Below the pieces are notes generated by a model. The model saw only the letters and a program-made list of their open reading frames with translations, had not been told where the DNA came from and ran no database searches. DNA of 64,000 nucleotides from Notolepis coatsorum (Eukaryota; Chordata; Actinopteri; Aulopiformes; Paralepididae): positions 85,537,258 through 85,601,257 of the forward strand of contig OZ020589.1 of assembly GCA_963971535.1 (NCBI GenBank), read 5' to 3'. A program made the position numbers and the translations under genes. The stretch's first letter is position 1. Each line of letters begins with the position of its first letter. Below are positions 37,136 through 51,161 of this stretch, in pieces.

Positions 37136-37458
37136 ATTGTGTGTATTGGGCCGTACTGTATTGTAAACATTCTGCAATCCGTTAAATAAAGTTTTCATTC
37201 ATCATTCATTCATTCATTCATTCATGCATTACTAAATACCTATATGTCCCTATGCCATAAATGTCATGTATGTTGTGTATGTCATAAATGTCTATATGAA
37301 TTGAAAATGGGGGACCCTGATGGAAACAAGACAAACGTCTTTCTCAGTTCTGCATCCCCTTAACAATTGTATGTATTGAGCCGTACTGTATTGTACCCAT
37401 TCTGCAATCTGTTAAATAAAGTTTTCATTCATTCATTCATTCATTCATTCATTCATTC
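37136..37458 (+). repeat. Two further LINE B tails in tandem
   Basis: Bases 37136-37225 repeat only the last 90 bases of the LINE B end. Bases 37228-37458 repeat the UTR from ACTAAATACCTATATGTCCC. Each closes with its own (ATTC)n run. Confidence 0.9.
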
Positions 37459-38320
37459 ACAAAGCCTTCATAAAAAAAAAACCACCCAGAGGGGTCGAGG
37501 CAGAGAAGGCTGACATGATTGGCAGACGTCATGAACGTGCAGGGGCACACTCAACCGGGCAACCCGGGAGTTGACACTGCTCCAACATACCAGGGAATCA
37601 ACTACCCTCTCGGTACAGACGGTGGTTGTTCCTATAACCCCTCAAGAAAAAAGGAAACAAGAAAACAAGTTTCCTATATATTGTCACTAAGCCAATGAAA
37701 TGGCTTCTTCAGAAAATAGAATCAGAGAAACAAGACTAATACAAGTATAAATAAGGTTATAGATTTAGAATAGAAAGGGATATATAATTACAGCTGAGTT
37801 CAACACTTGTCTCCTGACAACAGGTGCTGTTGTATAGGTCCACATGAACATGACATTCCCTGCTGTGAGCACAAATAGAATTACCTTGTGTGTTGTGTTA
37901 TGTTGTGTGAGCAAACATCTGCCAAAGTCTAACACTTTGTAGCTGGTCATGGTCACATTATCTTGTGTTTTGTTGGCACGAAAATGCATGAATGCTGTTG
38001 TTGAGCTAGCTGCCATTTGCTTAAATGTCTGCTCTCGCACTGCACCAGTGTACGACATGTAGGACTGATGTTTCTTTGTTTCATAATGTATTCTGACATT
38101 ATATTCGTTCATCATCACAAAAGATTCCTGGCAAATCAATCTTGTTCACAGTTCACAAAGCTCTGAACACACCAACCTCCTGCCTGTCCTGTGAAAACCT
38201 TCTCAAATGGGAAGATGTACAACAAATATAAAATGTATGTATTTATAGAGGCCACTAGTCCTCCTAGTATATATATATTGTATATATAATGGTATAACTC
38301 ATGTATACCTTGATCTCAGT
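37459..38320. other. Unassigned, no gene
   Basis: The left 180 bases probably continue the repeat broken by LINE B. The rest is AT-rich without a recognised feature. Confidence 0.4.
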
Positions 38321-38660
38321 ACTCGAGTTGTGGAAAAAAAACAGGGGGGATGGTCAGGGCTGCAGATCTCATGACAAGTTTGGGGGGACGCAGAGTAGGG
38401 GGGTCCGAGGGCATCGTCCCCCGGTAGAACATTTTAATTATTTGAATACGCAAATGAAGCTTTTAGGAGTATTTCGAAACTATAATTACAGAGTGGGAGT
38501 AGATACACTACTCTTGATAGCACATATTATTGGGGGGGACAATTCATATTTTTCTGATGATTAGCTGACACAAATGCTAGCCTGTAAAGACATCCAAGTC
38601 ATCATGGTTTAGCTAGCTACGTTAGTTAACTATTGATAGATAACTTATTATATAATAAAT
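38321..38660. mobile_element. DNA-element end with ACTCGAGTTG terminus
   Basis: AGTACTCGAGTTG followed by G-rich words is the inverse of the sequence ending at 49015 (CAACTCGAGTACT). Both suggest one MITE family; partner ends are not in place. Confidence 0.45.
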
Positions 38661-38885
38661 AATATGATATTGTAAGGAAGGGGCAGGACCAGATAAGCTT
38701 TGCTTCTTTCTGTCCCTTCTCAAACAAAACCATTTGTCTTGAGCTATGTTGATTATTGCTTCCATAGGAAGATATATTTAATTGTATTTGTATTTTATTT
38801 AGTTTTCGTTTTTTTTGTTATTGCAAATGTGTGTGTTTATGGTTGAAAATGTTAGAGATAAATAAAGATCAAATCAAATCTAATC
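38661..38885 (+). mobile_element. LINE-like 3' end
   Basis: GGAAGGGGCAGGACCAGATA, a T-rich segment, AGATAAATAAAGATC and AAATC repeats resemble the 3' end of a fish LINE. Confidence 0.5.
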
Positions 38886-38961
38886 TGATGAAGTGATCCC
38901 TCTTCTAACAAGAGAGAAAACGTAGCTTAGCTTTAAACTCATTCATTGCTTATGTCTAGAG

Positions 38962-39466
38962 CAGTGGTTCTCAACCTTTTTACACCAAGTACCACCTGAG
39001 AACATAGCTGGCTCTCAAAGTACCACCATATGACCGAAGTTAAAATACAGTCTATTCAGCTATGCACAGTTCACACAGGAGGCACATTTATTCCTAATAA
39101 CATTGGATCTCATTCCCCAAAATTTTCCAAAGAGTTCTCTTGGAAGACTTATCTTGGAACCGACTGAGACAGAATCAATGACAAGTTCACTCCGAGTCCC
39201 CAACGTGCTGGTAATATGTCGGCTCAAACGGTCGCACCTGTGACATCTGCTTGGGGAATGACACCATGTCTTAAACTCGAACACGCGTTCCCGTCTAGGT
39301 CATTTGCATACAAAACAACGCCTCCAGAGCTCCTTATAAGGCAACTAGTGACGCAGCCGCATGAAAATGGAATGGCGGAAGTGCCATGCGAGTCTTGCGA
39401 AGCATCAAAATTAGATTCGATTAATGTATTGGCATCATATATAGTACAGCTCGTGGTACACCTGCC
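38962..39466 (+). mobile_element. hAT-type left end and unassigned interior
   Basis: CAGTGGTTCTCAACCTTTTT is a classical hAT terminus with TACCACCTGAGA behind it. The matching right end was not found. Bases 39060-39460 are not recognised. Confidence 0.5.
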
Positions 39467-39468
39467 GC

Positions 39469-39515
<47 letters not shown>
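39467..39515. repeat. (CA)n microsatellite
   Basis: About 23 CA repeats. Confidence 0.97.
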
Positions 39516-39518
<3 letters not shown>

Positions 39519-39599
39519 GCCGCCTGGGAGAAATGCGAGGCCCTGTGCGAGATTTAACGTCAACATATTCTTAAATAATAGCGCTGCCCGAGGCGGGGC

Positions 39600-40945
<1,346 letters not shown>

Positions 40946-41402
40946 CAACAAGAAGAGGGTCTATACCAGAGAAACCAAAGCAGCAAGGAGCCAATGGCCG
41001 ACATCAGCTAAATAGGCTAGCCAGGTACTGTGACACCAGGCCACACACAGCTTTGGCCAACGGCCCAACGCTACCCAAGCTACACAAGCGACCAAGACAT
41101 TCACACACAGCACATGTCGTATCTCCAAATGTTGTGAAGTAGCATATGTTTTGCCTGGAAAAAAACATCGTTATTAACAAAACATTCGGGAGGGGAAGGA
41201 AGGAAGAGTGGGGTAATGTCATGACATTTTCATTAATCTTACCTGCACAAAAGGAACGCAGGGCGAAAGGCCGCAACACAGGTCTCCACGTTGACGAAAG
41301 GCCTCTCGCTGGCGGGACAAAATAAGCCAGAACCCCCTGCTATTCTCACGGCTAATGTCAATGGTCGACTCGTAGCACAAGCTAACAGCTAACTCTAGCC
41401 TA
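40946..41402. other. No gene recognised
   Basis: Moderately GC-rich, unassigned. No coding frame or RNA gene is convincing. Confidence 0.4.
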
Positions 41403-41509
41403 GGCTAACTGATGGCATCAAAGTAACGTGCGCAGCCGGCAGCTAGCCGGCAGCTAGCTACGACGTTAGCTGCTGGCTGCGCACGTTACTTTGATGCTAT
41501 CAGTTAGCC
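41403..41509. repeat. Long inverted repeat
   Basis: GGCTAACTGATGGCATCAAA opens the left arm and TTTGATGCTATCAGTTAGCC closes the right. The outer 35 bp match with one mismatch, and weaker pairing extends to about 45 bp around a 17-base loop. Confidence 0.95.
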
Positions 41510-42125
41510 AGTTAGCTCAACCCGGCTATCGCTAACCATGAGCTAACGCACTACCACTGAAACTACAACATGAGAAAAGCAATACAGGCGCTGACACCAG
41601 GCACACACCGTTAGCTACTAGTAGTACTATATTAGCTAGTCGACCAGTTTGGCTCCAGAGAGAGAGAAAGAGAGCATAGGTCCACGGCGGGAATATAATC
41701 ATAGGTTGACTCACCATAACGCAGTATCAATCCGGCGCCAATGGTAAAGTTGGAAGGAGACTTTCTTGGCCCACGGTGTAATTTCTTCTGATCCATGCGG
41801 CTTTTGAAAAGACATCCACTCGCCTCGCTCCTCTGAATAGCGCTGAATTATCTACCTCGTGTCGTGTCTTCTTCTTCTATTTGGTATTACGGCGGACGGG
41901 CCGGAAACACTATCCTAAAATCTGTAGAGCAGCAAATCCGCAGAAACCGGAAAACTGCAGTCTGCAGAGCCGCAGAGGCAGGAAGTCAGACACATTCTAC
42001 AAACGTGTCTAATGTGAAATATATAAGCATATAAGCAAAACTAGATTTTAGGTCTGTGATGAAAAGGGGCCTCGCGGGAAGGGGGGCCTCGCAAAAAAAT
42101 AATAAAATAATAAAAAAAAATAATA
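41510..42125. other. Unassigned, CpG-containing
   Basis: TTCTTCTTCTATTTGGTATT near 41869 is reminiscent of a common fish repeat. No gene is recognised. Confidence 0.35.
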
Positions 42126-42187
42126 AAAATACACACAATTGTTAAGGGGATGCAGACAAGATAAAGACGTTTGTCTTGTTTACATAA
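42126..42187 (-). mobile_element. LINE B tail fragment
   Basis: ATACACACAATTGTTAAGGG and AAAGACGTTTGTCTTGTTTA match the LINE B end in antisense. Both termini are missing. Confidence 0.8.
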
Positions 42188-42720
42188 TATATATATTATA
42201 TATATATATAGCATCTACTAAATCCTAATGAAACAAGTAACTAGAATATATTAAGCCTATATTCATTAGACACGTAGGCCATACTGGCGCACACAAGACT
42301 TATGGAATATTAATGCAGTCTATTTCCACCGATTAGCTTTAGTTCTTATTTATTTATCCACTGTCATTTCAGTGTTGGTGTATAATAGGCTTTATTACAT
42401 GGCGTTTTCACATTCGCCGAAATGCTTGCTTGTGATTGGTCAATAGCGCGCGTCAGAGGTCAGTTATCAGACAATAATGACCGCTGTGGGACAATAATGA
42501 CCGCTGTGCGCAGCTGTTCGCAATCAAGCCCACAATAATGACCGCTGTGCGCAGCTGTTCGCAATCAAGCCCACTGACATCAGTGCAAACTGCCGGCTGC
42601 CGGGGAAGCTGCTGGGGGGCGGAGCGACGAGCACTCAGCGGAGCCAGAACCAGTGTTACTGTTGCGAGTCGATGTAAAATGAATTAGGTATATTGTTAGT
42701 AAGTTAGCCATGTAATAAGC
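42188..42720. repeat. Direct duplication within unassigned sequence
   Basis: ACAATAATGACCGCTGTG occurs three times between 42471 and 42552. The last two copies carry CGCAGCTGTTCGCAATCAAG. Context is not identified. Confidence 0.7.
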
Positions 42721-42868
42721 GGGATAATGTATAGCTATACTCGATCATTGTCGCAAAATAATTGACCTTCACTGACGTTTAAAACACCTCGCCGAGGCGG
42801 ATCGGTATTTTAAACTCTGTGTCGGTCAATTATTTTGCGACAATGACCTCGTAGCTATACATTATCCC
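42721..42868. repeat. 148-bp imperfect palindrome
   Basis: GGGATAATGTATAGCTA at the left pairs with TAGCTATACATTATCCC at the right. ATTGTCGCAAAATAATTGAC pairs with its inverse, and weaker pairing continues to the centre. Confidence 0.93.
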
Positions 42869-43644
42869 TTACATATACTGTATTTCAATATAAGTTTAAT
42901 TGATTAATGATATATTCAAAGGAATGCAGGTTTATATCAAACAAAGGTCTGTCCCATTGTATACCATTAAAACAGATATGTAACAAATACAAATTCCACA
43001 GAAGGCATTAAATAATTATTATTTTCAATCATTTCACAATAATTGCATAATTGTGTTTGAATATCTGAGTAATTAATGTAATTATACATTTGTCCAAAAT
43101 AGCTGGTTCAGATATGGTTAATCCAGCTGCCCTGTGATCAGATCCATATTATAATTTTTTTCCGACATCAAATGCGTAATTTCTTATCGTACAAATATTG
43201 TCATATTTATTTTAATTATGATTAAGTAATTAATTCCAAGGAGGCCTGTAGCGTTGACATGAAGGAATCACTATGAGAACACAGTCTGTCAAGTTAATAC
43301 AATTTTCAATTAGTCAATCAATCATAAGTGTGCTCCTCAGCACTCTTAAATCTGCGCTCAGCCACACTCAAATCTGATCTCAGGAAAAATTGGGGAATCG
43401 CGCTACCAGCCCTAATATGTCTTAAATGGGCAGAAATCTGCCTAAGAGGACATTTTTTGTCGTAAACCCGTTCGGGAATGAGACCCATTATTTATTGTTA
43501 ACTTTTGTCAGACACAGCCACAATTGAGAACATAATAACTCTCACGTAGCAAGAACAACTGTATTTCAGCAAATGTACTAAATATGTCAAACTTAAATGT
43601 AAAAATGTCACATACTTAGTTGGGTCAAGCACCAAAATTCCGCT
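42869..43644. other. AT-rich, nothing recognised
   Basis: Low-complexity AT-rich sequence without a convincing gene or repeat. Confidence 0.5.
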
Positions 43645-43790
43645 TCAGGGAGGGGTGGCACACTAGATATGCCAAGTAGTTGGCACAGAGGCAGTGTTGG
43701 CGTAGGCTATCTGCATCTGGAGGGAGATGGATGAATGATTTGTTCTTTATTCTCTTCCACTTTGTGGCATGGGCCTCAGCCATGGTCTTG
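43645..43790 (-). pseudogene. Inverted fragment of the 46.3-kb coding region
   Basis: On the minus strand the frame reads THATKWKR-like AHATKWKRIKNKSFIHLPP, then DADSLRQHCLCANYLAYLV and CHPSLKR. The plus-strand gene at 46261-46410 has nearly the same text. Differences show it is an older or different copy. It sits head to head with the main pseudogene. Confidence 0.85.
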
Positions 43791-43884
43791 TCCATAAATA
43801 ACATGCATCCCTTCATACAATGGGTTTCACGCTGGCTTGAATATGGAGCAGAGGAAGAGCAAGGCTTATTCTCATACATCTTAC

Positions 43885-46647
43885 AATCAACCGCCCAACA
43901 AGTCAGTTGTGAATGACATCATGGAGAAGCTGTCTACCATCATCGCCACTAAGAACATGCCCTTCACCTTCTTAGTGGGAGATCATCCTGTGTACGTCCT
44001 CATCACTCTGCTCAAGGCCGAGAACCCAAACAAGTACCATGATGACATTGTACCCTTTCTTGGTCCCTTCCATACACAGTGTGTGATGATGAGCGATATC
44101 TACAAGCGCTACAAGGGGAGTGAGCTAGGAGATGTACAGTACTTGTGGCAGGAGGAGTTATTGCAGAGGGCTCCGTTGACCGTGCACTGAAAGACAATCA
44201 TTACAAGAGGGGGCTGCGTTGCTTGAGGCTCATCTATGAGGCACTCATGAGTCAGCTGGTAAAGGGGAGGCTCATGCCCAACCTGGCGGATGAAACAAGG
44301 GATAACCTTGATATTCTGAGAGATATGAGTCTCTCCCAAGAACCCCGTGCAGCTGCACATGCGGCACTGGAGGATGATACTGACCTCGAGAGCCTCATCA
44401 CCAATTTATTCACCCAGGTGGAGGCCTACTGGAGGGACTTCCTGTCTATGACAGATGCACTCATGCAGAATGTGCATGCAGTACATACCTGCAACTGGGA
44501 TGAGTATGTCAGCTCTGTGCGTGCCATGCTGCCATGGATGGTAGTGTACGACAACAATAGGTATGGAAGGTGGCTGCCTGACTTCTGGGCAATGCTGACA
44601 GCTCTCCTTGCTGATCAGGTCGCCTTCCTTCGTAATGACTTCACTCAGTCCATCACAGGCAACCCCTACTCCAACATGGCCTGGGACATGTGGATCGAGT
44701 GTACAATGAACAAGGGCAGCAAAATGGCTGGCTGGCTCTCCATCCTCCAGAATGAGAAGCAGCTGCTGGTTCACTCCAGAAATGTGAACAATTTGGCCAA
44801 GATCCGGGTGGCTCACAATGCCCTGGCCAAAAAAAAAGCCAAGAGGAAGCACATAGAATGTGGTCCGAAAAGGATGAGAGAAGATGAGCAGCGTGTGCAG
44901 GACCTGGTCGCATGCATGGATGAGTTTGATTCCTTCCCATTTGATCCAGCCTCACCCACCCACCGCACCCTACAATCAGCCATGCCTGCCTCCGATGAAC
45001 TCATCATGGACTTCAACTCAGCCCATTCTGTGGGAGAGGAGAAGTTGACCAGCTTCTTGCGAGACCGGGTGTTCAGTAAGAAAACCTCCCTCCATGCACC
45101 TGTCCCTCTGAGCAAACGCTTGACATTTGCCAAGCGGCCCTGCATGGAGAAGCGCGGGGAGGAACTCAAAGCAAGAGCTGCTGAGATGGAGCGGAGTGCT
45201 CTCAAGGCAGTGATCGACCTGGTTGCGGTCAGTCAACTTGTGAATCTCTCCGAGTTGCTGGAACATCGTGTTGTCGAGGAATGTGTGGCCTTATTCAACT
45301 CCAACGGCACATATAGGAAGACACAGAAGAGCAAGCTCATTCAGAAGCTCTCTCTCCAATCTGTAGATCTGCAAGAACCCTACACCACTCTTGTCGACAT
45401 GGGCATGATCTGGAGGATGGCATCCCCATCAGCAGAAGATCGGCAGACACAAGATGGCACCCCATACAAGTGGTTGGACTATGTCAACAAGGTATCATCC
45501 ATCATCCTTGCCCGCCATGGTGATGCTGACCGTATTTTCTGTGTAAATGACCTGTACGACACAGCATACTCAACTAAAGATGATGAGCGAGACCTGCGGG
45601 TACAAGGCAAGGTACATGTCCCCAACACCTACATGAAGCTGGGCGACCCCTTCCCCTCTGCCAGAGAGTTCAAAACACTGCTGTGAAGCATCAGCAACAA
45701 GGAGCGGCTACAAAAAGTTATATGCAGCTATCTGACTGACCTTGTTGCACAGGGTGTAGATACAGAGATCATCTACTCTGTTGGCTCCCACTGCACCAAC
45801 TTGTCAACCCAGCAACCAATGCAGAACTACAGCTTTGACCAGTCTGAGGCTGACACCATCTTCTTCTCTGCATACACAGTTCTACGCGAGTCAGGTTACA
45901 GTGGCCCTGTTGTCATTGATGCAGCCGACACCGATGCCTATGTCACGGCAGCGGCCATCTCTCAACAGCTGCCCGGTATGCTCTGTATCAAGAGAAAGCA
46001 GGACAGTCTTCTGCCGTGGCCTGGTTACTGAGGAGATGGCAGATTGTATTGTGCAGCTACACTGTATTACAGGCTGTGATGCCAACTCAGGCTTCTATGG
46101 CAAGAGTAAGTCGTCGGTGTATGACAAGGTGGCAAAGAGCCCTGTGGCACGACGGCTGCTCTCGCGGTGTGGAGATAGCCTTGACCTTGAGGAGGAGGTG
46201 CTAGCGGAGCTGTTCGAGTTCACACAACATGTTATTTATGGCAACAAGAAGAGTAGCACCATGGCTGAGACCCATGCCACAAAGTGGAAGAGAATGAAGA
46301 ACAAATCATTCATCCATCTCCCTCCAGATGCAGATAGCCTACGCCAACACTGCCTCCGTGCCAACTACTTGGCATATCTAGTGCACCACCCCTCCCTGAA
46401 GCGACACCCTTCGCCACTCGGACATGGCTGGGTGCTGGTGGGTGGTCGCTGTCGCCTTATCCGCCACACACGACCTGCTCTCCCAACACATCTACCTGCA
46501 CCAGGGCCAGCTGAAGAAAGTGAGGAAGAGGAGAGTGAGGAGGATGATGATGAGAAGGGAGATGATGATGTATGGAGGAGGAGGGGTGATTCATTGGAAT
46601 CTGATGATTCACAATCTAGTGAGGCAGAATGCTCTGATTCGGACTGA
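43885..46647 (+). pseudogene. Uncharacterised multi-domain protein with nuclease-like motifs, decayed
   Basis: I do not know its function. Three frames add to about 900 codons: frame one to about 44146, another to a TGA at 45684, the same frame onward to about 46010, then a shifted frame to TGA at 46647. The first part reads FTFLVGDHPVYVLITLLKAE, VPFLGPFHTQCVMMSDIY and GGVIAEGSVDRALKDNHYKR. I recall this word order from large multi-copy proteins of fish and invertebrates, often with CXC domains. The last third has QSEADTIFF, VVIDAADTDAYVT and LHCITGCDANSGFYGKSKS, which echo the acidic pairs and helix-hairpin-helix region of PIN/FEN-type nucleases. KSFIHLPPDADSLRQHC and an acidic C-terminus follow. 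The 5' end is missing. No terminal repeats were found, so a host paralogue and a transposon protein remain open. Confidence 0.65.
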
Positions 46648-47013
46648 TCATGACATGTTTAAAGTGGTTTCATCGTTAACCTGTTCAAGTTACAGCTATT
46701 TAAGAGAGCATATTTTGAAGGATAATTAGTTATCTTGTCATACTGTACATTCATCAATTATTTTGCTGAGATCCTTATGAAGGTAGTTTGTTTAAAGTAC
46801 AGAAGTACCATGGTAAAATTGGTTTTGACATTAAAAGTTACATTTCCGCTCTACTAGATGGTGGCCATCTTGGATTTCTGGGTCAAATTGATGTCATAGA
46901 GTCAAACTGATGTTAGAATTGGAATTGTCATGGTTGACTTACACAGAAAAGTGTATTCATACATGATTCTAGGTGCTCTGGATCTAAAGTAAATTTTTCA
47001 AGATGGCGTCAGC
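46648..47013. other. 3' flank of the pseudogene, hAT target
   Basis: AT-rich sequence with GGTGGCCATCTTGGATTT. Its phrase AAGATGGCGTCAGCAGGT is split by the hAT element that follows. Confidence 0.5.
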
Positions 47014-47766
47014 CAGGCCACGTGAGCGGATCGGCGCGGCCGAGAAATCCGCTCTTCGCTCTTTAAAGCTTGGTCCGCTCCGCTAATCGCTCATGTTGAC
47101 CCCGCTCCCAAGTCGCTCTCCGCTCGCTCCCCACTCACCTTGAAATTGAATCGAGCGCTCCCCGCTCCCCGCGCCAGATCGCTCGGCAGTTTTTCTTTTT
47201 CTTTTTTGGAGCATGGTGTAAATGAGCTCAAACTACAACAGTCTACACCCCCTGGGCCCCTTAACAATTGTTTGTATTGAGCCGCATTGTAATTGTAGCC
47301 ATTCTGCAATGTTAAATAACGTTGTTTATCCATTCACTAGTTCTATTAAGCGATGATAGGCTAGCCGAGCCACAATGCTATGGTCGCTGCCATTAACGTT
47401 AGCATGTAAGCTAACGTCAACAACAATGGCGTCGATACTTTTTTTAACAGGAGTGAGTGTGGGCGTCATAGATATCTATGGTGGGCGTCTCTACAGTGAC
47501 GAAGCCTGAACCCTTCTCATTGGTTGAAAATGGCCTTCATGTTTGTACATCGCCATCTGTTGCTTTGGCATTGTACTGCATGTATATATTACATCAACAG
47601 TGTTAAACCACTGTGAGCGGCCTGGAGTGGATTGGAGCGGAGGAGAACTCTCGCTCCGGACGTCGCGCCGACTCATTTTAAAACCCACTCCTCGCTCACG
47701 TCAAAACAGCCCGCTCCGCGCCCCGCGCCGCTCACGCTCCGATCCGCTCACGCTCCGATCCGCCTG
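47014..47766. mobile_element. hAT element with CG-rich subterminal repeats
   Basis: Starts CAGGCCACGTGAGCGGATCG and ends CGATCCGCCTG; the inverted ends share GCGGATCGG. GCGTCAGC is duplicated at 47006-47013 and 47767-47774. Repeated GCTCCGCTC-like words flank a LINE B tail. No transposase is present. Confidence 0.85.
47256..47335 (+). mobile_element. LINE B tail in hAT
   Basis: CCCCTTAACAATTGTTTGTA, TGTAGCCATTCTGCAATGTT and a degenerate tail mark a diverged LINE B end. Confidence 0.75.
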
Positions 47767-47774
47767 GCGTCAGC

Positions 47775-48009
47775 AGGTATTTTGGATTTGGCCATCTGAC
47801 AAAATGCCGGGATTTTTGGGAGGGACACGGGGCCTAAATATTTGATAAAAGGTCCATAGAAGTCAAATCGATCATCAAAACATCTTAGCCAGAGAATGGT
47901 CACGGAATTTTGGTTCTTGACCCAACAAACTGTTTGAACACAACAAAGCCACAGCCACTGGATTACAAGATTTACAGTGCAATGACAATATACTTTTTTC
48001 TTTTTCAAA
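47775..48009. other. Spacer, nothing recognised
   Basis: Contains the continuation of the hAT target and unassigned AT-rich sequence. Confidence 0.4.
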
Positions 48010-48662
48010 TGAGCAAGACAAGACACAAGCAACTTACTGGAACTAGAGAGTGGTGAAACTGAGATCTGGACTGCAGTACACACATGCACGGTCTGGTTTG
48101 ATATCAGTGGTTGAGATGCGTAAAATATCGAGCAGGTGGGTCAGTCTGGACCTCACGCGACTCTTGTTCAAGTTCATAACAGAGAATGTCTGCTCACAGA
48201 TTATATGTAGAGCCGAACAAGCTCAGCATTATCTTTGCAAATGTTCGCATTTCTGGGTATTTACCTTTTATCCAGCTGTCGGTAAAAGTCAGAATCCGGC
48301 TCCTTGAACATGGGCTAACTCCTTTAATGTCCGCTGATAATTCCTCAACTCTCCTGGCCACGGTGTTTCGAGCACGACACATATTAGCAAACTCTTGCTT
48401 CTTTTCGGGGCAAATGCTATCCACTGCCTTCATCAGTCTTCAATAAACTTGCCTTCTGTAAAAGGTTTGCACTGTTTTGCCATTAACATCGCCACTTCAT
48501 AGCTTGCTTTGGTGCAGTTTTCCTTTGAACGGCAACGCTCTGTTCGCAAATTAGGCACACACACATGCTTCTGTATTTAGTGAAAAAACATTCAAATTTC
48601 TATCGCTCCTGAAAGCGGCGGCCCTCTTCATCAACTTCTCTTTTTTTAGGTGCATTCGCCAT
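48010..48662 (-). pseudogene. hAT transposase, internally deleted
   Basis: From ATG at 48662 the minus strand reads MANAPKKREVDEEGRRFQER, a stop, then KFECFFTKYRSMCVCLICEQ. After a frame change it reads TKASYEVAMLMAKQCKPF, TEGKFIED, a stop, and KAVDSICPEKKQEFANM and NTVARRVEEL. This is the N-terminal third of a hAT transposase of the ZBED/EPM2AIP1-like type. It is joined directly to a C-terminal phrase, FAKIMLSLFGSTYNLCEQ-TFSVMN and KSRVRSRLTH, from the dimerisation region. The catalytic core between them is missing. Possible right terminus GGTGCTGCCACCCTG lies at about 48819; its partner was not found. Confidence 0.85.
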
Positions 48663-49041
48663 GGCTATTATTGCAGGATACATGGCCTCGCTGATGAAAT
48701 GAGTTGTAATCCAGTATTACGTGCGCAGTTGTACGGTTGGCGCACAGCATTCCTTGCCAGCATTCCGGACATAGTACGGGGGTCACGTGGAGACAGCTAT
48801 TGCTAGAGAAGGTGCTGCCACCCTGAGGTGAAGAAATAAATTGCAACTTGAACTTTTATGAATAATTCATTCAGGTTTGACGTGCTGGCGGGCGGGCGTA
48901 CTTTGATGGAAGGGATGAGAAGGGGGATGGCCATTTTAGAAGGGGGATAATATTGACCGTTTTTATTTCAGGGGGGATGCCATCCACCCCCCATCCCCCC
49001 TCAACTCGAGTACTGCTTGATCTGACTAAACTGAGGCACCT
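48663..49041. other. hAT flank and G-rich MITE end
   Basis: AAATAAATTGCAACTTGAAC at 48835 resembles a retroposed tail. GGGGATGGCCATTTTAG to CAACTCGAGTACT (48900-49015) is the inverse of the element end at 38321. Confidence 0.45.
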
Positions 49042-49795
49042 GGCTTGCTGATAACAAACTATCATTACACCTGGGTAAAACAGAGTCCATTTTCTTTGGA
49101 TTAAATAACAAACTCAGCAAGGCCAACGGCTTCTCTGTTACACTGGGCGACAATATTGTCACAAGGAAAGATGAAATTACATACATGGGTTCCATCCTAG
49201 AGGCAAATCTTTCCTGTGACAAAATGGCAGCCAATGTAATCAAAATAGTCAACCAACGAACAAGATTCTTGTACCGGATCTCCTCTCTGGTAAACAAGAA
49301 TACCCTGAAGACTCTTAACAGGAACACTCATTCAAGGGTACTACGACTATGCTTGCACAGCATGGTACCAAATCACCTCAAAGGCACTAAAAACAAGGTT
49401 TCAAACATCACTGCTTGACCTTACTCCTAAAACCCACCTCACTCCTGCCCATTTTGACAACCTAGGATGGCTTAGAGTAGACGACGAGTACAGCAACTTG
49501 CAATGGGCCTGGTCTACAAGATACACTACACCACTAAGATACCCATGTACCTGTCAAAATACTTCCCAAAGGTCAGTGAATACCACGACCACAACACCAG
49601 AGGGAGTACCACAAATCATGGTCAATCCAGATTCGGCTCAAACAAGGGACTAAACACGTTTCGCAAATATGCCACAACAATGTGGAACGCCCTACCCACA
49701 GCCTTACAATAATGTGAATCCCTCCCTACCCACCTTCAAAACCTCTCTCAAAGAGCACCTATGAGAGGCTGCAATTCGAAACTGTCCCCGGTAAA
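49042..49795 (+). pseudogene. LINE B reverse transcriptase fragment, decayed
   Basis: LADNKLSLHLGKTESIFFGL, TYMGSILEANLSCDKMAANV and FLYRISSLVNKNTLKTL are followed by a deletion and frame changes near 49315 and 49405. The end reads MGLVYKIHYTTKIPMYLSKY and TMWNALPTALQ with a stop. The UTR is missing after GTAAATG. Confidence 0.88.
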
Positions 49796-49796
49796 T

Positions 49797-49962
49797 GTTC
49801 GCCACGCTTCCGTGAGTCTGCCTCAGGGCAGCTCTGGCTGCAATTGTAGCTTACTACCACCAGTATGACTGTGTATGAACGAATAATGGACTCTGTAAGC
49901 GCTCTGGGGTCACTGGGGTGTCATGAAGAGCGCTCTATAAATCCAATCCATTATTATAACTT
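49797..49962 (+). mobile_element. SINE body/3' end
   Basis: TGTAAGCGCTCTGGGGTCAC and GAGCGCTCTATAAATCCAAT with a CCATTATTAT end are typical of a tRNA-derived fish SINE. The head is not recognised. Confidence 0.55.
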
Positions 49963-51140
<1,178 letters not shown>

Positions 51141-51161
51141 TATCCAGCCAACCAGGTAACA

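Noticed and set aside
44406-45266. Minus-strand frames opposite the 44-46 kb protein
   Set aside because: They are antisense shadows of a strongly coding plus strand.
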